Positions 18,732-26,587 of a stretch of DNA of 52,688 bases are shown here, one piece after another. The DNA lies in assembly GCA_944325085.1 (NCBI GenBank), contig CALUYT010000014.1:1-52688 (forward strand), written 5' to 3'. The notes beneath the pieces were generated by a model. It did no database searches. It worked only from the letters and a program-made list of their open reading frames with translations, and had not been told where the DNA came from. Source of the stretch: Candidatus Gastranaerophilales bacterium (GTDB lineage: Bacteria; Cyanobacteriota; Vampirovibrionia; Gastranaerophilales; Gastranaerophilaceae). Both the position numbers and the translations under genes were made by a program. The number at the start of each line of letters is the position of its first letter. The first letter of the stretch is position 1.

Positions 18732-20498
18732 TTATTTGTTTATTATCAAAGGATCAACTGCATATTTTGTTTTAAATTCATTAACTTCAGATTGAAAATC
18801 CATATCATTAACTTCTTTTAATCTATTTTTCAAAATATGTTTTGGTATTGTTGAGTATATTGATTGAATAATATTTGTAGCAATATTTGAACAGTGATCA
18901 GAAATTCTTTCTAAATCATTTAAAATTTCTGCATACACAAATCCACGTTTGATATGAATTTTTTCTTGCTTAACTCTTTTAATATGATTTTTCTTAGCAG
19001 TGAATGCGATATCATCAACAACCTGTTCTAACGGCTCAACATGATATGCCAATTCTAAATCATGAGCCACAAAAGCATTCACTGTAACATCGAAAACTTC
19101 TTTTACTGCATTAACTACATGTTTTAATTCTTCTATAGTTACTGGAGATAATTTCCAATCCTTACGATGCATTTTATTTGCAATATTCAATATATGAATT
19201 GCGTGGTCTGCAATCTTTTCGAAATCTGAAATTGATAATATTAATTGAGAAATTTTATTACTATCTTCATCAGACAATTCTCTACCTGAAAGCTTTTGCA
19301 AAAATGATTCTAATGTGTCTTGATATTTATCAATAATAATTTCATTTTTATTAATTATTTCAGCAACTTTTGGATTATACTGCTTCAACATTCTAACAGA
19401 CATTACCAAAGTATCTCTTGTAACTTTTGCCATAGTAGCTGTCACTTTGTAACATTGATTAATTGCAAAAGATGGAGTTAATAACAATCTTTCATCAATA
19501 ATAACTTCCGCTTCATCCTTATCATCTTTTACTACATATAATGCTAGTTTTTCTAACCATTTTGCAAATGGGAACAATATTAATGTCGTAACAACATTAA
19601 AGATAGAATGCACTACAGCAATTCCAAAAGGATTAACTACATCATTAAACGGGTAATCAATAATATAATGACCTAATTCATACAATGGTAAAAAGATTAA
19701 TGCACCCAAAACATTAAATGCAACATGAACTACAGCAACTCGTCTTGCATTAGTATTAACACCGATACTGGAAATTACCGCAGTAATACAAGTTCCAATA
19801 TTTTGTCCGATAATAATTGGAACAGCCATTGAATATGTAACACTACCGGTCATAGATAAAGCCTGCAACATACCAACAGAAGCTGCAGAACTTTGAATAA
19901 TAGCAGTTACAACTAAACCAACTAACAAACCAAATATAGGATTTGTAAATGCGGTTAATATATGAGCAAAATTTGGATCATGCGCCAACGGACTCATTGA
20001 TGAGGACATTAAACCCATACCAAACATTAGAATAGCAAACCCTAAGAAAAAAGTTCCTATATTTTTTCTTCTTGACATATTATTTGGAGAAGTCATAACC
20101 ATAACAACACCAATCAATGCCAATATAGGTGTAAAAGATTCAGGTTTTAAAAGTCTTATAAAGAAATTATCACTTTGAATACCTGATAAACTCAATATCC
20201 AAGATGTTATTGTTGTTCCGACATTTGAACCCATAATAACACCTATCGCCTGAGATAATTTCATAATCCCTGAGTTCACAAAACCGACAAGCATAACAGT
20301 AACTGCTGAAGAACTTTGTACAGCCATTGTAATCCCGGCACCCAATATTAAACTTTTTATTGGATTAGATGTCATTTTCTCCAACATCTTTTCCATTTTT
20401 CCACCGGCAATTTTTTCTAACCCGGCAGACATAACAATCATTCCATATAAAAAGAATGCCAATCCGCCACATAAAGTGAATAAAGAAAAGACATCCAT
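18732..20498 (-). CDS. Na/Pi cotransporter family protein with PhoU-like tail
   Basis: The 588-residue protein has two inverted Na/Pi-cotransport repeats, each with the QSS signature (MAVQSSSAVTVMLVG near residue 60 and AIIQSSAASVG near 200), about eight membrane helices, and a cytoplasmic PhoU-like helical domain from about 350. Such proteins (NptA/YjbB type) move phosphate with sodium; bacterial versions often export. GGGGAT precedes the ATG. It is the first gene of the run with the thioesterase, the synthetase and hydE. Confidence 0.9.
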   Translation of the reverse strand: MDVFSLFTLCGGLAFFLYGMIVMSAGLEKIAGGKMEKMLEKMTSNPIKSLILGAGITMAVQSSSAVTVMLVGFVNSGIMKLSQAIGVIMGSNVGTTITSWILSLSGIQSDNFFIRLLKPESFTPILALIGVVMVMTSPNNMSRRKNIGTFFLGFAILMFGMGLMSSSMSPLAHDPNFAHILTAFTNPIFGLLVGLVVTAIIQSSAASVGMLQALSMTGSVTYSMAVPIIIGQNIGTCITAVISSIGVNTNARRVAVVHVAFNVLGALIFLPLYELGHYIIDYPFNDVVNPFGIAVVHSIFNVVTTLILFPFAKWLEKLALYVVKDDKDEAEVIIDERLLLTPSFAINQCYKVTATMAKVTRDTLVMSVRMLKQYNPKVAEIINKNEIIIDKYQDTLESFLQKLSGRELSDEDSNKISQLILSISDFEKIADHAIHILNIANKMHRKDWKLSPVTIEELKHVVNAVKEVFDVTVNAFVAHDLELAYHVEPLEQVVDDIAFTAKKNHIKRVKQEKIHIKRGFVYAEILNDLERISDHCSNIATNIIQSIYSTIPKHILKNRLKEVNDMDFQSEVNEFKTKYAVDPLIINK

Positions 20499-20632
20499 TA
20501 TTTTATCCCCGCTATTTTGCTAACACATTTAATAAATTTGTTTTTCATATTTTTACTTCCATAATCTACACAGAAAAATTATCATATAAATTACAAAAAT
20601 TTTCAAGAATATTGTATTGCAAAACTATACAT

Positions 20633-23464
20633 TTATTTAATCTTTTTCAATGAAGATATAAAGTTGTTTCTTTCAACATCTCCATCTACTTTTGTTAAAA
20701 ATATTTGACAATCTTTTTCATCTGCATCAATTGGTGGAAGTTGAGATATTTCTGACGCATAATAATTACTATCATTGCGACTACTCAATGGTATTCTGTT
20801 AGCCAAAGAATTTAATGAAATATTTCTTAAAAATCCTAATGCTCCTCTACCTCTGCTTGCAAATTTAGTATAAATTCTTAATGATGCATCTTTATTTTCT
20901 AAATCATATCTGCCAATAATAAATGCACTTAATTCAGGAGCATAAGATTTTATCATCATCTTTTGAACATTATTATCTTTTAATATAATCTCACCATCAA
21001 TTTTATCAAACCTTCCTTCCGGAATATTTACCAAATCAGAAATTGCAGAAGGACTTATCATTGTTAACGGGTTTCTAAATAATGCAGCAGCCTTCATAAC
21101 ATATTCAATAAGACCAACCTTGCCAATTACACCATTTTTAATAAGAAATACCATCTTACCGTTTAACTTTAATGAATCGTCAGTATTCAATGATAAAATA
21201 CCACTAGCTTTACCATTAATCTCATTTGGTAAGTTTAATAATGATGTTGCCATAATGTCTGAATTTACATCTTTTACACCCAAAACTATAGAATAATTAT
21301 GATTTTTCAAATCACAATCTATTTTTGCAGATGAAATCCCCTCTGCTATGTCAAATCTATTTGATGTAATTTTTAATAAACTATTTTTATCTAAAGTTAA
21401 AAGTGCAGCGACATCTGAAAATTTGATATCTTTATAAAATCCTTTTTTAGCCTTTAATACACACTTTTCAATTATTAAATTCGCCAAATCAAATGTTTGC
21501 ACATCATCATCGTCATCTTCATCTCCACCAACTGCCGCTGATTGTGCAAGTACAGTTTGTACATCTGTTGCCGCTTGTTCACTTGGTTTTTGATTATTAA
21601 ATACTCTTAAATATCTTTCTACGTCAACATTATCAACAGTTAAATTTACATCTCTTACTATTATTGGAAATTTAATTTCATTTAAAATAGTGCCGTCAAA
21701 CTCATAACCGGAACGTCTATATCTTCCATCTGCAATTATATGTATATTATTTTTATCTGTCTTAAATTGACCATTCTTAATAAATAAACGCTGACTTGGT
21801 ATTGCAACATTTTCAGCTTTCATATCCGCTACTAATACAGGATATTTGCCTGTATTTACTAAGTGAACTTTCCCTGTAAATTTGCCTTTCTTGAATAGTT
21901 TTTGCTTAACTAACAAATTCAAAAAACCGCTTGGCATTGGTTTTGGTAATTCCAATCCAAAATCTTTTACAAAAGTCTTTCCATCAGATAAATCAATATT
22001 TCCTTTCATACTTACAATTGGAATTCTCACATAATCTCTATCCATTTTCGGAGTTCCAACATAGTATGAAATTGATCGGATATTTAAAAGCATATCTTCA
22101 AAATGCATATCTGCAGTTATAGCTCGACCGGTATGTTCAGTTAATGAATCTTCATCACCATCAATTATAAAACCATTACCTTGCTTGAATATATATATCC
22201 ATTTTAAATCTATCTTATTATATTTTGATTTTAAAACAACTTTGGTATCTGCTTTACCCTTTATTTCTATAGGATATGATAACATTTTTGTTAAATATTT
22301 TTTTGCAAAATCATTTGTTACAACAGCTCCTCCTGTTAAGTTCGTATCAACTGATTTCATATAATCATTTACTACGCCCTCAAAATTCATCTTGTTGTAA
22401 CTTTTGTTATCATAATATCCTTTGAAATTTTTTAAATTTACAGTTTTGGTATCTACTGTAATATCACCACTATTCAAAAGAATAGGTAAATTTGAAAAAG
22501 GTACTAAATTAAAACTTAATTTATTTAAGTTAATTTTACCTTTCATATCTTCATTTGAAAGATTAAACTGAAAATCAAAATTTCCATCAATATTTTTGAA
22601 ATAAACTAATTGTTCAGCAATATTGTTTGGAACAAGTTGAGTGTCTAGCAAATATAAAACTTCCGGAATAGAAAATTTCTTTGCTGTAACATCAATATTA
22701 TAATGTGCATTAGCATCAACATACCCATTAAGAAGAATATTTGATTTGTTTACTTTTATATTTGAATCGTTGATAACTAATTTATTTTTATTTTCTATAT
22801 GTACATTACCTCCATCAGAGGTTAATATTTGTAGAGCTTCTTTACCCTTTGCTATATTTACCAAAACATCATAAGTAACATATTTTTTCAAAACATTATC
22901 ATCTATACTTAAATTTTTGGCATCTACTCTTATTTTTGTATCTTTGTCTATATTATATAAAACTACAGCATTATCAACTTTCATAACAGATTGAAAAACA
23001 TCAACAGTCCAATCTGATTCTTTTTGTTCTTCTTTTTTCTCTTGATTTAAGATAGGTAATGCTAAAATTTTATTTACATCAGCAAATAAATATTTTAAAG
23101 TTACTTTATTTATAACAACTTTTTTATCAAATATATCTGCAAAAGAAATTTTTGTTGAAAAATCATTAATATTTAATAATGTATTCTTTTTATCATACAA
23201 TCCTATTTTATCAACAGAAAATTGAACCTCAGGAGACAAACTGGTTACCAAAACCGGCTTTTGAATATCTAAATCTACTTTTGCATATTTTTCTGCCATT
23301 TGTTCTACGTAACTGATAAATTTATCATTCGAAACAATTGATGGTAATCCCTTAAGATAAAATAAAACTAGCATGCCAGCTAATAAAACAATTACCGAAA
23401 TAACAACTGATATAATTACTAATAATTTCTTTAAATCTCTTCTATTCATTTTTAAATATCCCAT
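20633..23464 (-). CDS. AsmA-like envelope protein
   Basis: The 943-residue protein has one N-terminal membrane helix (residues 14-35) and a long beta-rich periplasmic body, the plan of the AsmA/TamB/YhdP group of bridge-like lipid transporters. The C-terminal AsmA-like part holds LSLNTDDSLKLNGKMVF and VNIPEGRFDKIDGEIILKDN. An acidic insert (GGDEDDDDD) lies near residue 645. The first ATG (23464) lies six bases after an extended -10 box (TGG-TATAAT), fitting a leaderless start; a second ATG five codons later (23449) has a weak GGGAT before it. It likely helps phospholipid traffic to the outer membrane; that role is family inference. Confidence 0.78.
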   Translation of the reverse strand: MGYLKMNRRDLKKLLVIISVVISVIVLLAGMLVLFYLKGLPSIVSNDKFISYVEQMAEKYAKVDLDIQKPVLVTSLSPEVQFSVDKIGLYDKKNTLLNINDFSTKISFADIFDKKVVINKVTLKYLFADVNKILALPILNQEKKEEQKESDWTVDVFQSVMKVDNAVVLYNIDKDTKIRVDAKNLSIDDNVLKKYVTYDVLVNIAKGKEALQILTSDGGNVHIENKNKLVINDSNIKVNKSNILLNGYVDANAHYNIDVTAKKFSIPEVLYLLDTQLVPNNIAEQLVYFKNIDGNFDFQFNLSNEDMKGKINLNKLSFNLVPFSNLPILLNSGDITVDTKTVNLKNFKGYYDNKSYNKMNFEGVVNDYMKSVDTNLTGGAVVTNDFAKKYLTKMLSYPIEIKGKADTKVVLKSKYNKIDLKWIYIFKQGNGFIIDGDEDSLTEHTGRAITADMHFEDMLLNIRSISYYVGTPKMDRDYVRIPIVSMKGNIDLSDGKTFVKDFGLELPKPMPSGFLNLLVKQKLFKKGKFTGKVHLVNTGKYPVLVADMKAENVAIPSQRLFIKNGQFKTDKNNIHIIADGRYRRSGYEFDGTILNEIKFPIIVRDVNLTVDNVDVERYLRVFNNQKPSEQAATDVQTVLAQSAAVGGDEDDDDDVQTFDLANLIIEKCVLKAKKGFYKDIKFSDVAALLTLDKNSLLKITSNRFDIAEGISSAKIDCDLKNHNYSIVLGVKDVNSDIMATSLLNLPNEINGKASGILSLNTDDSLKLNGKMVFLIKNGVIGKVGLIEYVMKAAALFRNPLTMISPSAISDLVNIPEGRFDKIDGEIILKDNNVQKMMIKSYAPELSAFIIGRYDLENKDASLRIYTKFASRGRGALGFLRNISLNSLANRIPLSSRNDSNYYASEISQLPPIDADEKDCQIFLTKVDGDVERNNFISSLKKIK

Positions 23465-23470
23465 AGAAAA

Positions 23471-23479
23471 ATTATACCA
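23471..23479 (-). promoter_or_regulatory. Extended -10 promoter of the AsmA-like gene
   Basis: TGG-TATAAT on the minus strand ends six bases before the ATG at 23464; the mRNA is probably leaderless. It lies back to back with the promoter at 23492-23500. Confidence 0.5.
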
Positions 23480-23491
23480 TAAGTAATTTTA

Positions 23492-23500
23492 TGATATCAT
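23492..23500 (+). promoter_or_regulatory. Extended -10 promoter of the WG-repeat gene
   Basis: TGA-TATCAT ends six bases before the ATG at 23507, with no Shine-Dalgarno. The two divergent promoters share 42 bases. Confidence 0.45.
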
Positions 23501-23506
23501 ATACAT

Positions 23507-24418
23507 ATGAGAAAAATTTTAATCATACTAAGCATATTATTTTTAATCTCAGTTTCTGCTCAAGCAACAGAAACTCAAACTGTACCTGTGGCTGTGCCTG
23601 GTGAAGTTGTAACTTATACTCAAGACACTCTATGGGGCCTAAAAGATAAAAATAGCGAAACAATTTACGTTGAACCTATATACAAAAAACTTATAAGACT
23701 CGGCAATCATTCTTGGATAGTGCAAAATAAGAAAAATAAATTTGGTCTTATTGATAATAACGGAAATGTTTTAATACCTATAAAATATACTCATGCCGAC
23801 AGATTAGTAAGTAAATTCGCAAAATTCGGAAACAACAGTAACTACGGAGTTTATGACGAATATGGTAATACAATTGTAAAACCTGAATTTTCTAAAATTG
23901 ATGTGCTTTATGGAAAAATGTTTTTAACATATAAAAACTATAAATATGGCATTGTAGGTTACAATGGAGAAACCATATTAGAAAATGAGTATGAAGATAT
24001 ATACATGCCAAAACCTAACGTTATGCGAATAAAACATAACGGAGAATGGTATGAATTAGAACAAGTAAATGCAGAAACCCTAACACTACCTGCTGATGCA
24101 AAAAATAATATTGCAAATAAAGAAGGTCTCAACGTATATAATATTGTTATGAATACCGGAGTAATGTCAGGGTATTCAGTTCTTACTTTTTCAGATTACC
24201 TGATTAAAATATTTTCATCAATATCACCTGCTCATGAAGATACAATCGATGAATTAATGCTTTCTCAAGGTGCTGAAACTGTATCTATATTTATGAAATT
24301 AACTTGGCTTCCTAAATATCCTATAGTTTATGTCAGAAAATACTATGAAAATGTAAGAAACCCAAATAATGGTCCTTTATCTGAAGTTAGAAGCGAATTA
24401 AAAAGACAAATTAAGTAG
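23507..24418 (+). CDS. Secreted WG-repeat protein
   Basis: The 303-residue protein has a signal peptide (MRKILIILSILFLISVSAQA) and four WG-type repeats between about residues 43 and 180: LWGLKDKNSETIYVEPIYKK, KFGLIDNNGNVLIPIKYTHA, NYGVYDEYGNTIVKPEFSKI and KYGIVGYNGETILENEYEDI. The C-terminal 115 residues have no recognised domain. WG repeats form beta-rich, presumably binding, surfaces of unknown role. Its last eight bases overlap the end of the convergent cation-efflux gene, with no terminator hairpin between them. Confidence 0.85.
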   Translation: MRKILIILSILFLISVSAQATETQTVPVAVPGEVVTYTQDTLWGLKDKNSETIYVEPIYKKLIRLGNHSWIVQNKKNKFGLIDNNGNVLIPIKYTHADRLVSKFAKFGNNSNYGVYDEYGNTIVKPEFSKIDVLYGKMFLTYKNYKYGIVGYNGETILENEYEDIYMPKPNVMRIKHNGEWYELEQVNAETLTLPADAKNNIANKEGLNVYNIVMNTGVMSGYSVLTFSDYLIKIFSSISPAHEDTIDELMLSQGAETVSIFMKLTWLPKYPIVYVRKYYENVRNPNNGPLSEVRSELKRQIK

Positions 24419-25079
24419 TAAAATCTAATAAAATACCTGAAGAAGTTTTAATTAGATCTATTGCCCATTTTGCAATAATAAGACCTCCTAAAATTCCCAT
24501 AACAGGATCTAGGAAAATTAAACCAAAATATTTACCCAATAATAATGCACCTATTGCCAATATTGAAGTCAAAGCATCTGCAAAAATATGTAAATATGCT
24601 GCCTTATAATTTAAATTTTCTTTTTCTGAATGTTCATTCTCATTTTCATCATGATGAATATGTAATAAATAGTTATGATTATGGTGATGATGTGAGTTTT
24701 GCATAATTAATACACATAACAAATTTATAACTAAACCAATAATAGCTACTAATATTGCATCACTGAATGAAATACTCAATGGATTAAAAAATCTTTCTAC
24801 AGACTCATAAATTATTCCAATTGATGTAAAACCTAAAAGAATAGCACTTGTATAACCACCTAAAGCATTAATCTTTTCTGTTTTATCTTGATATTTAATT
24901 GCAAAAATACATACCAAAAAAGTTATACCCAACGCCAAAGCATGCGTTCCCATATGGAAACCATCAGCCGTCAACGCCATAGAGTGCGATACGATACCAA
25001 AATAAATTTCAATAGCCATTGTAACTAGTGTAATAATGATTACTATTAATGTTTTTGTTTTTAATTTATAATTATCCAT
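24411..25079 (-). CDS. dmeF: Cation diffusion facilitator, DmeF-like
   Basis: This 222-residue inner-membrane metal/proton antiporter has six predicted helices. Helix 2 has the DmeF-type metal site ADGFHMGTHALAL, and helix 5 has HIFADALTS (His and Asp). A His-rich loop (HHHHNHNYLLHIHHDENENE) lies between helices 4 and 5. It ends soon after helix 6 and lacks the roughly 80-residue cytoplasmic domain of many CDF proteins. The CsoR/RcnR-type gene 12 bases upstream points to Co/Ni efflux as in DmeRF pairs; zinc cannot be excluded. Confidence 0.82.
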   Translation of the reverse strand: MDNYKLKTKTLIVIIITLVTMAIEIYFGIVSHSMALTADGFHMGTHALALGITFLVCIFAIKYQDKTEKINALGGYTSAILLGFTSIGIIYESVERFFNPLSISFSDAILVAIIGLVINLLCVLIMQNSHHHHNHNYLLHIHHDENENEHSEKENLNYKAAYLHIFADALTSILAIGALLLGKYFGLIFLDPVMGILGGLIIAKWAIDLIKTSSGILLDFTT

Positions 25080-25091
25080 ATTCCATATCCT

Positions 25092-25367
25092 CTATCTTAA
25101 TTTATCTATATGTTCAACTAATTCTTCAATAATTTCATCACCGTTCTTATTTTGTTTTAGCGCATCATATACACAATGTTGCAAATGACCACGAACAACC
25201 TGTTTCCAAACACCTCTTAATGCAGCTTGTGTTGAAACTATTTGATTTAAAACTTCGATACACTCTCTATCTTCTGATATCATCTTACTTAAACCGTTAA
25301 CTTGTCCTGATATTCGATTTAACCTTACTATAAGCTTCTTTTTATCTTCCTCTGAATAACAACTCAT
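25092..25367 (-). CDS. CsoR/RcnR family metal-sensing repressor, DmeR-like
   Basis: The 91-residue all-helical repressor has the family ligand pattern: Cys36 in RECIEVLNQI, then His61, His64 and Cys65 in GHLQHC. The RLNRISGQVNGL helix is the DNA-binding face. The frame reaches upstream to 25382, but GGAG eight bases before the ATG at 25367 decides the start. It is the first gene of a two-gene unit with the cation exporter and likely represses its own promoter until metal (Co, Ni or similar) binds. Confidence 0.85.
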   Translation of the reverse strand: MSCYSEEDKKKLIVRLNRISGQVNGLSKMISEDRECIEVLNQIVSTQAALRGVWKQVVRGHLQHCVYDALKQNKNGDEIIEELVEHIDKLR

Positions 25368-25381
25368 ATTTTTAATCTCCA

Positions 25382-25400
25382 TATAGGTTATACCTCTATA
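25382..25400. promoter_or_regulatory. Candidate operator of the metal repressor
   Basis: AGGT-ATA-ACCT, with TATA-type flanks on each side, forms an imperfect dyad over the expected transcription start, just after the -10 box. It is less G-rich than known RcnR sites, so assignment is tentative. Confidence 0.45.
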
Positions 25401-25404
25401 CCCT

Positions 25405-25433
25405 ATTATAAAATATCACAACAAATTTTTCAA
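25405..25433 (-). promoter_or_regulatory. Promoter of the dmeR-dmeF-like operon
   Basis: On the minus strand TTGAAA (25428-25433), a 17-base spacer and consensus TATAAT (25405-25410). Confidence 0.75.
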
Positions 25434-25472
25434 CCCCTAAACAATATATTAAAAGATTATCAATTTAAATTA

Positions 25473-26228
25473 TTATAAATGATTAGCAGCTGCCTGCTTA
25501 AAAGCCTTGATAATTACATCTCTTGCAGATATAGCTTGTTCTTTTGTAGCAGGGTTAACATCTTTCAAAGGATAATCTATACCCAACTTTTCATACTTTG
25601 AAACAGCCATATCATGATATGGCAAAACATCTAAAGCTTTTACATTATTTAAGCCTGCCAAAAATTTTCCTAAGTCTATTAAAGATTTTTCATCATCTGT
25701 AAGTCCCGGAACAACAACATGTCTAATCCATACAGATATATTTTTATTTGAAAGATATTTTGCAAATTCTAAAATATTTTTATTTGAATGACCTGTTAAA
25801 TCTATATGTTTTGCTTCATCAATATGCTTAATATCTAATAAAACTAAATCAGTAAATTTTAACAATCTATCAATTTTACCGGTATCATCTTTATTAAAAC
25901 TTATACCTGAAGTATCAAGAGCAGTATGAATTTTACGCATTTTTGCTCGTCTAAATAATTCAGTAACAAAATCTATTTGCAATAAAGGTTCACCACCTGT
26001 AACTGTGATACCACCACTTTTTACAAATTCTTTAACGCCCTCGTATTTATCTAAAATTTCATCAATTGTCATTTTTTTATTTATATCAGTTGTCCAACTA
26101 TCAGGATTATGACAATATTTACATCTCATAGGACAACCCTGCATAAAAACTACAAAACGAATTCCAGGACCATCAACGGTGCCACAAGTTTCAATTGAAT
26201 GAATATTACCAATTAAAGAATTTTCCAT
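25473..26228 (-). CDS. pflA: Pyruvate formate-lyase activating enzyme
   Basis: This radical SAM activase installs the glycyl radical on pyruvate formate-lyase. The 251-residue form has GTVDGPGIRFVVFMQG and the cluster motif C32-x3-C36-x2-C39 (CPMRCKYCHNP), then GGEPLLQ. The frame extends to a GTG at 26243, but that lies inside the -10 box; the ATG at 26228 lies six bases after TATAAT (26235-26240), so a leaderless start is likely. It follows the two pyruvate formate-lyase genes but is separated by a terminator. Confidence 0.92.
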   Translation of the reverse strand: MENSLIGNIHSIETCGTVDGPGIRFVVFMQGCPMRCKYCHNPDSWTTDINKKMTIDEILDKYEGVKEFVKSGGITVTGGEPLLQIDFVTELFRRAKMRKIHTALDTSGISFNKDDTGKIDRLLKFTDLVLLDIKHIDEAKHIDLTGHSNKNILEFAKYLSNKNISVWIRHVVVPGLTDDEKSLIDLGKFLAGLNNVKALDVLPYHDMAVSKYEKLGIDYPLKDVNPATKEQAISARDVIIKAFKQAAANHL

Positions 26229-26234
26229 AATACT

Positions 26235-26240
26235 ATTATA
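26235..26240 (-). promoter_or_regulatory. -10 box of pflA
   Basis: TATAAT ends six bases before the ATG at 26228 and follows the terminator of the upstream gene, so pflA has its own leaderless-type promoter. No convincing -35. Confidence 0.5.
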
Positions 26241-26270
26241 CACCTAAATCACTAAAATTATAACCTATAA

Positions 26271-26296
26271 TAAAAGCCGGAGATTATCCGGCTTTT
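26271..26296 (-). terminator. Terminator after the pfl genes
   Basis: GCCGGA (26275-26280) and TCCGGC (26286-26291) form a stem with a 5-base loop flanked by A and T runs, seven bases after the stop of the glycyl-radical gene. Confidence 0.8.
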
Positions 26297-26302
26297 ACTT
26301 TA

Positions 26303-26539
26303 TTACATTGAACCATGAAATGTTCTTGAAATAACATCATCTTGCTGCTCTTTCGTCAATTTTATAAAATTAACAGCATAACCTGATACTCTTACTGTTA
26401 ATTGAGGATACTTTTCAGGATGAGCTTGAGCATCTAATAATGTTTCACGATTAAATACGTTAACATTCAAATGATGTCCGCCTTTTTCAACATAACCATC
26501 TATTAAATTTATTAAATTTTCTTCTTGCATTGTTGCCAT
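26303..26539 (-). CDS. Pyruvate formate-lyase, separate glycyl-radical subunit
   Basis: The 78-residue protein equals the C-terminal piece of a full-length pyruvate formate-lyase: the end of the core (NLINLIDGY), [16 protein letters not shown], and the glycyl-radical loop RVSGYAVNF with Gly53 as radical site. It has its own strong ribosome site (AAAGGAAA) and its own ATG. The frame is the same as the large gene upstream, but TAA, TAG, TGA, TAA and TAA stops lie between. The large subunit lacks this domain, so both are needed for activity. This differs from E. coli GrcA, which is a spare copy beside a complete enzyme. Confidence 0.9.
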   Translation of the reverse strand: MATMQEENLINLIDGYVEKGGHHLNVNVFNRETLLDAQAHPEKYPQLTVRVSGYAVNFIKLTKEQQDDVISRTFHGSM

Positions 26540-26587
26540 AAATTATTTCCTTTCAAATATTTATCAAATTATCTAACATTTTAAAGA

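Noticed and set aside
24411-24418. Overlapping ends of the WG-repeat and cation-efflux genes as a sign of error
   Set aside because: Both reading frames are intact and end normally; an 8-base convergent overlap is common in compact genomes.
25473-26243. GTG start of pflA at 26243
   Set aside because: That codon overlaps the -10 box, so it would not be in the mRNA; the ATG at 26228 fits better.
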